Source of the DNA: JBGAQP01 sp044220635
GTDB lineage: Bacteria; Pseudomonadota; Gammaproteobacteria; Burkholderiales; Usitatibacteraceae
Length of the DNA stretch: 64,000 bases
Reading direction: 5' to 3'
NCBI GenBank assembly: GCA_044220635.1
Contig: JBGAQP010000011.1
Coordinates: forward strand, 54,231-118,230
This document shows, piece after piece, positions 14,402-22,036 of this stretch. The notes under the pieces are model-generated. The model searched no databases. It saw nothing but the letters and a program-made list of their open reading frames with translations, and was not told the origin of the DNA. How positions within the stretch are numbered: position 1 is the stretch's first letter; each line of letters starts with the position of its first letter. The position numbers and the translations under genes were made by a program.

Positions 14402-14857
14402 GTGCCGTCGACAAACCGCAGCGCTGAAGTTCGAGCAACGTATCCGCTTCTGACCTTCGACGGTTCAGTCGAACAATCCCCCGCTGTTGCTGCGTGGTTC
14501 GAGTCGAAGCCTCCTGAGCTGGAGGCCATCGCACGCCACTGGTTCTCCCGGTTCAGAGCTTGCGGGGCAGAGGTCACCGAGTTGCTGCACGACGGGTGCC
14601 CAGTCGCGTGCGTGCAGAACGCACCGTTTGGCTATGTCAACGCCTTCCGAACGCACGTCAATGTCGGGTTCTTTCATGGCGCCTCACTGCCTGACCCTTC
14701 GCGCGTTCTGGAGGGCACCGGCAAGTACATGCGTCACGTGAAGCTCAGGCCCAAAGAAGCGCGAGCCGCTTCTTCCCTCGAAGCGCTGATTGCAGCAGCG
14801 TACGAAGACATCCGCTCACGTTTGAACGTCGCCAGTCGAACTGGCACCGTTGAGTGA
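14402..14857 (+). CDS. DUF1801 family protein (cassette 15)
   Basis: 151 residues from GTG 14402. The signature is TELLHDGCPVACVQNAPFGYVNAFRTHVNVGFF, then a LEGTGKYMRHVKL block, matching the DUF1801/YdhG-like fold. No enzymatic activity is established for the family that I can cite. It is the last cassette with a recognisable complete attC. Confidence 0.8.
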   Translation: MPSTNRSAEVRATYPLLTFDGSVEQSPAVAAWFESKPPELEAIARHWFSRFRACGAEVTELLHDGCPVACVQNAPFGYVNAFRTHVNVGFFHGASLPDPSRVLEGTGKYMRHVKLRPKEARAASSLEALIAAAYEDIRSRLNVASRTGTVE

Positions 14858-14871
14858 GCCAGGAGAGTGCG

Positions 14872-14948
14872 GCCTGGCCCTTCGCTCGAGCGGACCTCCA
14901 CCGGCAAGGCGCCTTGCCGGTGGCATTCGCTCAGCTCAGACGTTGGAA
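14872..14948 (+). repeat. Degenerate attC of cassette 15 (77 bp)
   Basis: The right core GTTGGAA (14942-14948) and strong inverted arms (CTCCACCGGCAAGGCGCC / GCCGGTGG) are present, but the R'' box is GCCTGGC instead of a YAAC-type box. It is probably weak or inactive, marking the transition to the decayed region. Confidence 0.75.
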
Positions 14949-14977
14949 CGCACTTTCATTCATGTTCCGACCAGCAT

Positions 14978-15118
14978 ATGCAACACGATCCCCCGTGGCA
15001 CAACCGTCCGCGGGTCGTGAGCGCCGAGGGCCGCGCGCAGCACATCGGCAGCAAGCTCGACTGCGCGAAATGCGCGGCGGGCGCGCCGGCCGATCCCGGG
15101 TCGCGGCACGGCGAGTGA
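14978..15118 (+). CDS. Small hypothetical protein, possible fragment
   Basis: 46 residues beginning MQHDPPWHNR and ending with a CAKC pair and a short tail. It may be a remnant of a small metal-binding protein. No ribosome-binding site or family match; coding status is uncertain. Confidence 0.3.
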   Translation: MQHDPPWHNRPRVVSAEGRAQHIGSKLDCAKCAAGAPADPGSRHGE

Positions 15119-15130
15119 CCGGCCCGACGA

Positions 15131-15625
15131 TCAGCTGACGAGCAGCTTGTCGAGCTGGCCGAACGTCTCGGACATCCCGTCGTACGCCCCCGAGGCCATC
15201 CCGGCATCGGCCGCCTCCTTCGACGCATAGCGATCGCGTAGGACCAGCAGCGTCTTGCCGGACTCGTCCTCGAAGGTGACTGTGGTGACAGCCCCGCCCT
15301 CGCCGCTTTCCTCGTTGGTCCACGTGAGCCGCGAGTGCGGCACGACCTCGGTATAGGTACCGTAAAACTCCATCGTCGAGTCGCCGCGGCGGAACACCAG
15401 GCGGTACTTGCCGCCGACGCGCACATCCATTTCGCAGGACAGCAGCGTCAGGCCGAGCGATTCCGGCACCCACCACTGCCTGAACAGCTCCGGCTTGGCG
15501 AACGCCTCGAACACGAGGCGCGCCGGCGCATTGATGGTGCGCGTGACGACGATCTCCCGATCGGAGGCGCGTTCCACGCTCGTGCGGTTCATCGGGACCG
15601 GCTCAGCCTCTCTTCTTGCGTCCAT
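15131..15625 (-). CDS. AHSA1/SRPBCC family protein
   Basis: 164 residues with the helix-grip fold: IVVTRTINAPARLVFEAFAKPELFRQWW at the N-terminus, GGKYRLVF, YGTYTEVVPHSRLTWTN and a C-terminal helix ending in the conserved FGQLDKLL. The ATG at 15625 has an AGGGAGA site within the end of the ArsR gene, giving a 23-base overlap; ATG 15592 is the alternative. ArsR-AHSA1 pairs are common two-gene operons, probably sensing and binding a small lipophilic ligand. Confidence 0.88.
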   Translation of the reverse strand: MDARREAEPVPMNRTSVERASDREIVVTRTINAPARLVFEAFAKPELFRQWWVPESLGLTLLSCEMDVRVGGKYRLVFRRGDSTMEFYGTYTEVVPHSRLTWTNEESGEGGAVTTVTFEDESGKTLLVLRDRYASKEAADAGMASGAYDGMSETFGQLDKLLVS

Positions 15626-15968
15626 CGATCTTCTCCCTGCATTTCAATCCCTCGACGACCCGCTCCAGCGCATCGAACCGCGCATCCCAGAGCTTGCGAT
15701 AACGCTCGAGCCAAGCCGCCTCTGCCTCCAGCCGGCGCGGGCCGAGCTTGCAGGTCCGCACGCGGCCGGCCTTCTCGGTGGTGACGAGCCCGGCCTGCTC
15801 CAGCACGCCGACGTGCTTCCTCATGCCGGTCAGCGTCATGCCGAATCGGTCGGCCAGGTCCGTGATCGAGGCGTCGGAACGACCGAGCTGCTCCAGCACG
15901 CCGCGCCGAGTGACATCCGACAGGGCGGCGAAGGTGTCGTCGAGGCGGGCTTGCGTGTACTGAACCAT
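15603..15968 (-). CDS. ArsR-family transcriptional regulator
   Basis: 121 residues. The winged helix-turn-helix is clear: DDTFAALSDVTRRGVLEQL, then SITDLADRFGMTLTGMRKHVGVLEQAGLV and a wing TTEKAGRVRTCKLG. No ArsR-type metal-binding cysteine motif is present. It is the first gene of the operon with the AHSA1 protein and faces left, against the direction of the cassette array. Confidence 0.9.
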   Translation of the reverse strand: MVQYTQARLDDTFAALSDVTRRGVLEQLGRSDASITDLADRFGMTLTGMRKHVGVLEQAGLVTTEKAGRVRTCKLGPRRLEAEAAWLERYRKLWDARFDALERVVEGLKCREKIDGRKKRG

Positions 15969-16081
15969 GTGGTTCAGTATGCATCACCCATCGAATCGAT
16001 GCAACGGGCCTCTTGCGCTCCTTGTCGAACGCCAGTACGTTGCTGCGCGGGGGGCACAACGAGAATGAGAATCGAGGTACG

Positions 16082-16228
16082 CTCTAACCAGGCGTTGCAC
16101 GGAGCGCCACTCGCCCTGGGGGCTCGTGGTTCCCTCGCTTCGTTCGCGCCCGTGAACGCCGGCGTTCGGGCGGACGAGTTGCCCGCGGCGCTTCGCGAGC
16201 GGGTCGCCGCTCAACGTAGTCGCTAGGC
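16082..16228 (+). repeat. Composite degenerate attC
   Basis: CTCTAAC (16082-16088) with an AGGCGTTGCACGGAGCG arm reaches GGCGTTCGGG at about 16170, where it merges into the right part of a second, attC5-like site (GGACGAGTTGCCCGCGGCG to GTCGCTAGGC at 16228). Two sites appear fused at the CGTT word, without an intact R' core. This fills most of the 334-base gap before the TerC-like gene; nothing else is seen there. Confidence 0.7.
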
Positions 16229-16302
16229 ATTACTCCGATCTCGACCATGGCGAGCTCACGAAATCGTTTGACGTCAACGTCGCATCCAACCAAAGCGCGC
16301 TC

Positions 16303-17283
16303 ATGACTGCGATCGCACACACCGGAACACCGCTTCTGTATGCGGGCTTCAGCCTGCTCGTTGTCCTGCTTCTCGCCATCGACTTCCTGTTGCTGCGTAC
16401 ACAAGGAAGTCACAAGGTGTCGATGAAGGAAGCGGCATGGTGGTCGGTGGTGTGGTTCGCGGCGGCTGGCGCCTTCGGTACATGGCTCTGGTGGCACCTG
16501 AATGGGCAGTTTGGGGCGGAAGTTGCCAACCAGAAGACGCTGGAGTACGCCACGGGCTATCTCATCGAAAAGGGGCTTGCGATCGAGAACGTGTTCGTCT
16601 GGATCACGATCTTCACGTACTTCTCGATACCGCCTGAATTCCAGAAACGCGTGCTTCTCTGGGGGGTCGTAGGCGCAATCGTGATGCGCGCGGTGCTGAT
16701 CTACCTCGGCGCATTGTTGATCCAGCAGTTCTCCTGGATCTTCTACCTGTTCGGCGCATTCCTGGTCGCGACGGGGATCAAGATGTTCCTGTTCACGGGC
16801 AAGCAAAGCGACCTCGGTTCGAATCCCATGTTGCGCTGGCTTCGAAATCACGCACCCCTCACGGCTACGCTGCACGGTGAGCGATTCGTGGTTCTCGAAG
16901 ACGGAAAACGTGTCTTCACGCCGCTGTTCCTGGTCCTGGTCCTGGTGGAGGCCACGGATCTCATCTTTGCGGTCGACAGCATACCGGCCATCTTTGCCGT
17001 GACGAGCGACCCTTTCATCGTGTTCACGGCCAACACCTTCGCAATCCTGGGGTTGCGCGCCATGTACTTCCTGCTCGCCGACATCGCTGAGCGCTTCCAT
17101 CTGTTGGGGTACGGCCTTGCCGTCATTGTCGCGCTCGTGGGCGTCAAGATGCTGATCATCGACCTGTACAAGGTGCCCGTTCTGTGGATGCTTGCGACCG
17201 TCGCGGCCGTGTTGCTGATCTCCATCGCCGCGAGCTTGATGGTGCCCCGTCCAGCGTCTGAATCAGGAAAGACGCAAGCATGA
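16303..17283 (+). CDS. TerC/Alx-family integral membrane protein
   Basis: 326 residues with eight or nine membrane spans. Family motifs include IEKGLAIENVFVWITIF (about residues 87-103) and VEATDLIFAVDSIPAIFAV (about 212-230), with the conserved acidic residues inside the membrane thought to handle Mn2+ or other divalent metal. Members are linked to manganese export, alkaline pH response or tellurite resistance. A degraded attC on each side suggests it once was a cassette. Confidence 0.9.
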   Translation: MTAIAHTGTPLLYAGFSLLVVLLLAIDFLLLRTQGSHKVSMKEAAWWSVVWFAAAGAFGTWLWWHLNGQFGAEVANQKTLEYATGYLIEKGLAIENVFVWITIFTYFSIPPEFQKRVLLWGVVGAIVMRAVLIYLGALLIQQFSWIFYLFGAFLVATGIKMFLFTGKQSDLGSNPMLRWLRNHAPLTATLHGERFVVLEDGKRVFTPLFLVLVLVEATDLIFAVDSIPAIFAVTSDPFIVFTANTFAILGLRAMYFLLADIAERFHLLGYGLAVIVALVGVKMLIIDLYKVPVLWMLATVAAVLLISIAASLMVPRPASESGKTQA

Positions 17284-17381
17284 CGGGCGGTGCCATGACG
17301 CCCAGACACGGGCTGCAGGCGGGCCACAATAGCGGCGCTGCGCATGCCGTCGCGGGCGCCTGAGCCCGGACGCCGGCCGTC

Positions 17382-17828
17382 ATGATCGACGTGGTGCCGA
17401 TGGAGAAGACCGATGAGAGCTTCGAGTTCGCGCTCGCCGTGAAGCGAGATGCACTCGGACCCCATATCGCCGGGCGGTGGGGGTGGGACGATGGGCTTCA
17501 ACGCAAACAGCAGTCCGACGGCTGGGACGCGCTCAACTTCTACCGAATCGTTCGCGACGGCGCCTCGATCGGCACTGCCTCTCTCGAGGAAGCGTCGGAT
17601 CGCCTGACACTCGTCGGGCTCTACCTTCTTCCGTCATATCATCGAAAGGGAATCGGCACCGAGGTATTGGTGAGGATCCTCTCAGAGGCCCATGCGAAGC
17701 GCCTTCCCGTGCGCCTGCGCTGCCTGAAATGGAATCCGGCGCTTGCGTTGTACAGGCGTCATGGCTTCGTCGTGACGGGCGAGACCGACACCCACTTTCA
17801 AATGGAACGGGCGGCTCATGACCGGTGA
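17382..17828 (+). CDS. GNAT-family acetyltransferase
   Basis: 148 residues. The acetyl-CoA-binding motif A is LVGLYLLPSYHRKGIGTEVLVRIL (about residues 79-102), with the Q/RxxGxG/A loop as HRKGIG, and motif B is LYRRHGFVVTGETDTHFQM. The substrate amine is unknown. It follows the TerC-like gene by 98 bases and is followed at once by a degraded attC. Confidence 0.88.
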   Translation: MIDVVPMEKTDESFEFALAVKRDALGPHIAGRWGWDDGLQRKQQSDGWDALNFYRIVRDGASIGTASLEEASDRLTLVGLYLLPSYHRKGIGTEVLVRILSEAHAKRLPVRLRCLKWNPALALYRRHGFVVTGETDTHFQMERAAHDR

Positions 17829-17918
17829 CAGCGCGGTGGAGCGGGCCGAGATGCACCGTGGGCCGCGTCTGCCCCCGTCATCGCCATCGTGGCCGCCCGC
17901 TCAACGCGGTCGTTGTGC
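17824..17918 (+). repeat. Degenerate attC (95 bp)
   Basis: Aligns along its length with the 96-bp class (GCGGTGGAGCGGGCCGAG, GTGGGCCGCGTCTGC, CCGCTCAACGCGGTC), but the R'' box is GGTGACA and R' is GTTGTGC, so both cores are lost. Confidence 0.8.
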
Positions 17919-17933
17919 GTCCAAACGCAGGAC

Positions 17934-18356
17934 ATGGTCTTGATTGAAGCGCTCATTGGAGTTGCGGTGGGTCTTCTCACGATATTCGTGGCACGGATAA
18001 TTCGTGGGCAGCGTTGGCTGTATGCACTGGGTCTGCTCACGCTGCCCAGCTTGTACGCGTTCTTCGCTCTGCAAGCCGGCGAGCGGGCTGTAGGTGTCAA
18101 GGAAATGATCTACGGTGTTCCGTTTTTCGTAGCCGGGCTGGTGTTCGCATTTGTGAGCGTCCGTCACTCAGCGGTGGTGGTCGGTGCGTTCTGGATTCTT
18201 CACGGGCTGTACGACTTGACGCATGGTCAGCTCATCAAGAACGCTGGCGTTCCTGATTGGTATCCCGTGTTCTGCTTCTCGGTCGATGTTGTTGTCGGTG
18301 CCTACCTGCTATGGCTATCGCGTCGCATCCCCGGTGCCAACCTTCGACAGGCGTAA
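17934..18356 (+). CDS. Integral membrane protein, unknown function
   Basis: 140 residues with about five hydrophobic spans (residues 2-20, 28-45, 54-75, 80-97 and 112-130) and a HGLYDLTHG loop between the last two. The start at ATG 17934 is 16 bases after the old attC boundary, the same short leader seen in active cassettes. Confidence 0.65.
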   Translation: MVLIEALIGVAVGLLTIFVARIIRGQRWLYALGLLTLPSLYAFFALQAGERAVGVKEMIYGVPFFVAGLVFAFVSVRHSAVVVGAFWILHGLYDLTHGQLIKNAGVPDWYPVFCFSVDVVVGAYLLWLSRRIPGANLRQA

Positions 18357-18426
18357 GTCGTGGCTTTGCCTTCCTCGGAAGTCAGCCGGAGCAGTGCAGG
18401 TTCTTGAAGACGACGCATGACTCCTC

Positions 18427-18485
18427 CATCAACCGGAGAGCTGATGCGTGGGCTGGCCAGGTGGCTCAACTCGATGCCGTTGGGC
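18427..18485 (+). repeat. Degenerate attC (59 bp)
   Basis: CATCAAC (18427-18433) and GTTGGGC (18479-18485) with a GGTGGCTCAACTCGATGCC right arm like that of intact sites. The left arm is reduced. Confidence 0.55.
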
Positions 18486-18512
18486 ATCGAAGGACGCGTA
18501 GGAGGATTGGCA

Positions 18513-19316
18513 ATGGCTCACAAGAGCGTGTCCGACACTTGGGAACGCGGAAGTCCCTATGAGCAGTACGTCGGCCGGTGGAGTCGTCGGGTCGCGCCGG
18601 CCTTTCTCTCGTGGTTGGGAATTCCGGCCGGCCGGAAATGGCTCGACGTGGGGTGCGGCACAGGGGCGCTGTGCGCGGCGATCGTGGACGGCTGCTCGCC
18701 CTCCTCGGTCGCTGGCGTCGAGCCTTCGGAGGGATTCCTCAGGACCGCCACGGAGAATCTCGCGGGCCGGGCGGCGTTTCACCAGGGCAGCGCGACGGCG
18801 ATCCCCCTCGGTGACGGGTCGGTCGACGTGGTGGTCTCGGGACTGGTCCTGAATTTCGTTCCGGATCAGCGAGCCGCACTCGCCGAGATGGCGCGGGTGA
18901 CGGCCAGGAGCGGCACGATCGCGGCATACGTCTGGGACTACGCCGGAAGGATGGAGCTCATGCGGTTCTTCTGGGACGCCGCGGTCGAGCTCGATCCGGA
19001 CGCTTCGCACCTGGACGAAGGCGTCCGTTTCCCGCTGTGCCGCCCGGAGGCGCTCGAGAAGCTCTTCGCCGGCGCCGGACTCGAAGGAGTCGAGGTGACG
19101 CCCATCGACATTCCGACGCAATTCGCGAATTTCGACGACTACTGGAAGCCCTTCCTCGGCGGCCAGGGACCAGCGCCTGCCTATGCCATGTCGCTCGATG
19201 AGGCGGCGAGAGCGCGCCTTCGCGACCGCATACGGGAGCGCATCCCGACTGCGGCAAGCGGGGCCATCGTGTTGACCGCCCGGGCTTGGGCAACTCGCGC
19301 AATCGTTGCAGAATAG
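18513..19316 (+). CDS. SAM-dependent methyltransferase
   Basis: 267 residues. The class I motif I is WLDVGCGTGAL (about residues 45-55), followed by SVAGVEPSEGFL (motif II) and VDVVVSGLVLNFVPD (motif IV/V). The N-terminal DTWERGSPYEQYVGRWSRRVAP is typical of a ubiE-like small-molecule methyltransferase group. ATG 18513 has a strong AGGAGG site; the upstream open frame from 18417 runs through attC remains. Confidence 0.87.
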   Translation: MAHKSVSDTWERGSPYEQYVGRWSRRVAPAFLSWLGIPAGRKWLDVGCGTGALCAAIVDGCSPSSVAGVEPSEGFLRTATENLAGRAAFHQGSATAIPLGDGSVDVVVSGLVLNFVPDQRAALAEMARVTARSGTIAAYVWDYAGRMELMRFFWDAAVELDPDASHLDEGVRFPLCRPEALEKLFAGAGLEGVEVTPIDIPTQFANFDDYWKPFLGGQGPAPAYAMSLDEAARARLRDRIRERIPTAASGAIVLTARAWATRAIVAE

Positions 19317-19425
19317 GCGGTGCCCAAACCGGCGCCGCAGCGGAAGCGCCGCCAGCGCCGCGCCACTGAGCCGGCACCTTGAGCCTCACACGCTGATCCG
19401 CAACCTGCACCCGGAGGACCGAACG

Positions 19426-19767
19426 TTGACGAAGTACCTGGTCTCCTTCCCCGGACCGGCGATGGACGTCCCCGCCGAGGAAATGGCTGCCGTCGGCGAA
19501 GCGGCACGCGCGGTCATACGCGAGGCGAAGGATGCCGGCGTCTACGTCTTCGGTGGCGGTATCAACGAGGGCGTCGCGCCGCTGATGGTCGCCGCCGACG
19601 GCGCCACCACGAACGAGACCTACCCGCAGACCCGGGAGTTCGATGGCGGCTTCTGCGTCCTGGAACTCCCGTCGCGCGACGCTGCGATCCATTGGGCCGC
19701 GAAGATCGCCAGAGCCTGCCGCTGCCCGCAGGAACTCCGCGAGTTCCAGTACGACCCCGAGAGCTAG
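19426..19767 (+). CDS. YCII-related (DGPF-like) protein
   Basis: 113 residues from TTG 19426, with GGAGG 10 bases upstream. KYLVSFPGPAMDVPAEE, AGVYVFGGGINE and ELPSRDAAIHWAAKIARACRCPQELREF match the YCII/DGPF family of ferredoxin-like dimers. The interval before it (19317-19425) has a weak attC-like dyad at 19319-19378. Confidence 0.82.
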   Translation: MTKYLVSFPGPAMDVPAEEMAAVGEAARAVIREAKDAGVYVFGGGINEGVAPLMVAADGATTNETYPQTREFDGGFCVLELPSRDAAIHWAAKIARACRCPQELREFQYDPES

Positions 19768-19912
19768 ACGGCGAGGCCGCGGCGCGATGCGAACGAGAAG
19801 AGCCTTACGCGTCACCCATCTCGCGCGTACGGTTTCCATCGCAGGCAGGGGTGGACCGACTGGAAGATCGAAAGACGCATGCGTTGGATGGAGCTCAGCC
19901 TTGCCCAATGAC

Positions 19913-19970
19913 AGCTAACAGCACATTCGGGCGGACCGGGGCGCATCGTGGCCGCTCGACCGCTTGCTTC
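19913..19970 (+). repeat. Degenerate, internally deleted attC
   Basis: AGCTAAC (19913-19919), then CACATTCGGGCGGACCGG and CATCGTGG like attC3, then the right arm GCTCGACC without a recognisable R' core. About 40 bases of the centre are missing relative to the 96-bp class. Confidence 0.65.
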
Positions 19971-19986
19971 CTTGAGGAGACGCAGC

Positions 19987-20379
19987 ATGGACCGATTCAC
20001 CGGCAGTTGCCTGTGCGGCAACGTCCGAATCGTCGCGTCGGGACTTCCTTACCGGGTCGGGCTCTGTCACTGTCTCGACTGCCGCAAGCATCATGGAGCC
20101 CTTTTTCACGCTTCCGCGGTGTTCCCTCAGGATGCGGTGACGATCGATGGCGAGACACGCGACTACGCCGGGCGGCACTTCTGTCCCCGCTGCGGCTCGT
20201 CCATCTTCGGGCGCACCGCGGACGAGATCGAAGTGAACCTGGGATCGCTCGATGCTCCCGACCAACTGCGGCCAACCTACGAAAGCTGGATCATCCGTCG
20301 CGAGTCCTGGTTGCCGCCCTTTCCGCTCACGAGACGATACGACCGCGATCGTGACGCCACGAGCCGCTTTGAGGAGTAG
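19987..20379 (+). CDS. GFA (glutathione-dependent formaldehyde-activating) family protein
   Basis: 130 residues from ATG 19987 with a GAGGAGA site. Zinc-binding cysteines are in GSCLCGNVR, CHCLDCRKHHG and FCPRCGSS, as in GFA/CENP-V proteins, which coordinate two Zn2+ ions. The family role is broader than formaldehyde detoxification; the substrate is not known here. Confidence 0.9.
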   Translation: MDRFTGSCLCGNVRIVASGLPYRVGLCHCLDCRKHHGALFHASAVFPQDAVTIDGETRDYAGRHFCPRCGSSIFGRTADEIEVNLGSLDAPDQLRPTYESWIIRRESWLPPFPLTRRYDRDRDATSRFEE

Positions 20380-20436
20380 GCCGCCGATGGCGGGTTCCAT
20401 GACGAGTGCCGGATGGTCGGCCGCCTCGACGGTGCA

Positions 20437-20517
20437 GCCACACCCCTCGCTCGAGCGGACCGTTCACCGGCGGCGCCGCGCTTGCCGGTGCCTGGCCGCT
20501 CAGCTCGAAATTCGGGC
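20437..20517 (+). repeat. Degenerate attC, attC15-like
   Basis: The CTCGAGCGGACC arm, a CACCGGC / GCCGGTG hairpin and CCGCTCAGCTC resemble attC15, but R'' (GCCACAC) and R' (ATTCGGGC) are mutated. Confidence 0.7.
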
Positions 20518-20531
20518 CTCGGAGCCATAGC

Positions 20532-20870
20532 GTGGCGTACAGCGAACAGCTGGCTCGGCGCATCCGCGATGTCCTCGCCGGCGACCGGGCCATCAGCGAA
20601 AGGAAGATGTTCGGCGGAATCGCCTTCCTTCGCCACGGGCTCATGTTCGTGGGCGTCCTGGAGTCCTCGCTCATGGCGCGCGTGGGCAAGTCGAATTACG
20701 CCGACTCCCTGGCGCGCAAGCATGTGCGCCCAATGGACTTCACCGGCAAACCCATGCAGGGGTACGTGTTCATCGACAAACCGGGAATCGAGACCGAGGC
20801 TCAACTCCGCTTCTGGCTGAAGCGGTGCGAGCAGTTCGTGTCCACGCTTCCGCCCAAGGGGTCCGGGTGA
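20532..20870 (+). CDS. TfoX N-terminal domain protein
   Basis: 112 residues from GTG 20532. ERKMFGGIAFLRHGLMFVGV, the SLARKHVRPMDFTGKPMQGYVFI block and a C-terminal helix match the TfoX_N domain found alone in many bacteria. It lacks the C-terminal domain of competence TfoX. It starts 14 bases after a degraded attC. Confidence 0.85.
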   Translation: MAYSEQLARRIRDVLAGDRAISERKMFGGIAFLRHGLMFVGVLESSLMARVGKSNYADSLARKHVRPMDFTGKPMQGYVFIDKPGIETEAQLRFWLKRCEQFVSTLPPKGSG

Positions 20871-21026
20871 AGCTCCCATGACGATGCGACCGAGGCCAGA
20901 CCCGTCGTCGCACCCGATGGCCCATGGCGGGCTTCGCCCGCTTCCGTCCGCGGGTGACCTCAATCGTCGGGCCGCATGATTCCGGTCGTCGTGTCCAGGA
21001 CACCATAGGGCCCATCGGTCGCAAGC

Positions 21027-21407
21027 ATGCGAAGCCTCGCCTTGGCCGTTCTCGCTCTCGCTGCGTTGTCCGTGCTCGGGCAGTCGCAGCCGGAGCAGCG
21101 CTTCCCCGACGTCGTTTCGGTCGCCGTCAAGGCGGCGGGGCCGGGCGTGTTCGACTTCGATGTTACCGTTTCGTCGCCGTATGACACTCCCTCGAGGTAC
21201 GCAGACGGCTTCCGCGTCTCGACCACGGAAGGCAAGGTGCTGGGCGAGCGGCGCCTGCTGCACGACCATCAGACCGAGCAGCCGTTTACCCGGGACCTTC
21301 ACTCCGTGAGGGTTCCCGAAGGCATAGCAAAGGTCGTCGTCCAGGCCCGCGACCAGAGGTACGGGTATGGTGGACGGCTCGTCGAGGTCATGCTTCCCGG
21401 CAGATGA
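21027..21407 (+). CDS. Secreted protein of unknown function
   Basis: 126 residues with a signal peptide (about 1-19, ending VLGQS). The mature part is a beta-rich domain: FDFDVTVSSPYDTPSRYADGFRV, a LLHDHQTEQPFTR block and a final VVVQARDQRYGYGG strand. It looks like a small periplasmic immunoglobulin-like domain. No known activity. Confidence 0.65.
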   Translation: MRSLALAVLALAALSVLGQSQPEQRFPDVVSVAVKAAGPGVFDFDVTVSSPYDTPSRYADGFRVSTTEGKVLGERRLLHDHQTEQPFTRDLHSVRVPEGIAKVVVQARDQRYGYGGRLVEVMLPGR

Positions 21408-21476
21408 GGCACCATGAAGGCATTGCGAGCACTGCCTCCTGACCCCTTTTCCCCCAAACTCCCGAACGGACAACCC

Positions 21477-21929
21477 ATGAAGCTTTCACGCTTGCTGGTC
21501 GCATCACTTCTGGTTTCGCTTTCTTCGCTCGTACAGGCGGCGGACGGCGTCATTGCAGTCAAGAGCCCACGCAACGCCAAGGACACGATGAATCGATTCG
21601 AGGAACTGGCGAAGAAAAGGGGCCTCAATGTCTTCGCGCGTATCGATCACGCGGCCGGTGCGGCCAAGGTAGGGAAGACCCTTCGGCCGACCGAGGTGCT
21701 CATATTCGGCAATCCGCAAGGAGGCACGCCCTTCATGGAATGTGCGCAGTCGGTGGGAATCGACCTCCCGCTGAAGGCGCTGGTGTGGGAGGACGCGTCG
21801 GGCCAGGTCTGGCTCGGCTACAACGATCCCGCGTACCTGGCACAGCGCCACGGTGCGGCTCAATGCCCCGCGGTCGGTGGTCTGGGCAAGGCGTTGTCCG
21901 GGCTTGCAGGCGAAACGGTCGCACGCTGA
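21477..21929 (+). CDS. Secreted DUF302 family protein
   Basis: 150 residues from ATG 21477 with a signal peptide ending SSLVQA. The DUF302 domain is clear: FEELAKKRGLNVFARIDH, then a block with EVLIFGNPQGGTPFMECAQ, then LPLKALVWED and VWLGYNDP. A 60-base copy of its central part reappears at 23.2 kb. Confidence 0.88.
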   Translation: MKLSRLLVASLLVSLSSLVQAADGVIAVKSPRNAKDTMNRFEELAKKRGLNVFARIDHAAGAAKVGKTLRPTEVLIFGNPQGGTPFMECAQSVGIDLPLKALVWEDASGQVWLGYNDPAYLAQRHGAAQCPAVGGLGKALSGLAGETVAR

Positions 21930-21938
21930 TGCCATGGG

Positions 21939-22004
21939 GTCCAACCCATCGCTGCGGCCGACGGCGGTGCCGATGCACCGCCGCAGATTAGCGAAGCGCT
22001 AGAC
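21939..22004 (+). repeat. Candidate degenerate attC (66 bp)
   Basis: GTCCAAC (21939-21945) and GCTAGAC (21998-22004) flank an imperfect dyad (TCGCTGCGG / CCGCAGATTAGCG, with an inner GGCGGTG / CACCGCC), the layout of a 60-bp-type attC. Confidence 0.5.
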
Positions 22005-22036
22005 TTCGCCCCCGAACCGCCGGGATCGCGCGACCC

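Larger units (their letters stand above)
3912..14942 (+). mobile_element. Integron gene cassette array, 15 cassettes
   Basis: Cassette boundaries (the base after G of each GTTRRRY core) fall at 3912, 4615, 5059, 5888, 6350, 7078, 7478, 8579, 9257, 9657, 11941, 12502, 13130, 13769 and 14369, ending at 14942. All cassettes share orientation, each holds one gene or one toxin-antitoxin pair, and each ends in an attC. The strong similarity of most attC sites is typical of sedentary chromosomal integrons rather than mobile class 1 elements. No transposase or transposition genes flank it. Confidence 0.95.

Noticed and set aside
19319..19378. Further attC fossil between the methyltransferase and YCII genes
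   Set aside because: An imperfect dyad is present, but core boxes are unrecognisable, so it is mentioned only in the YCII entry.
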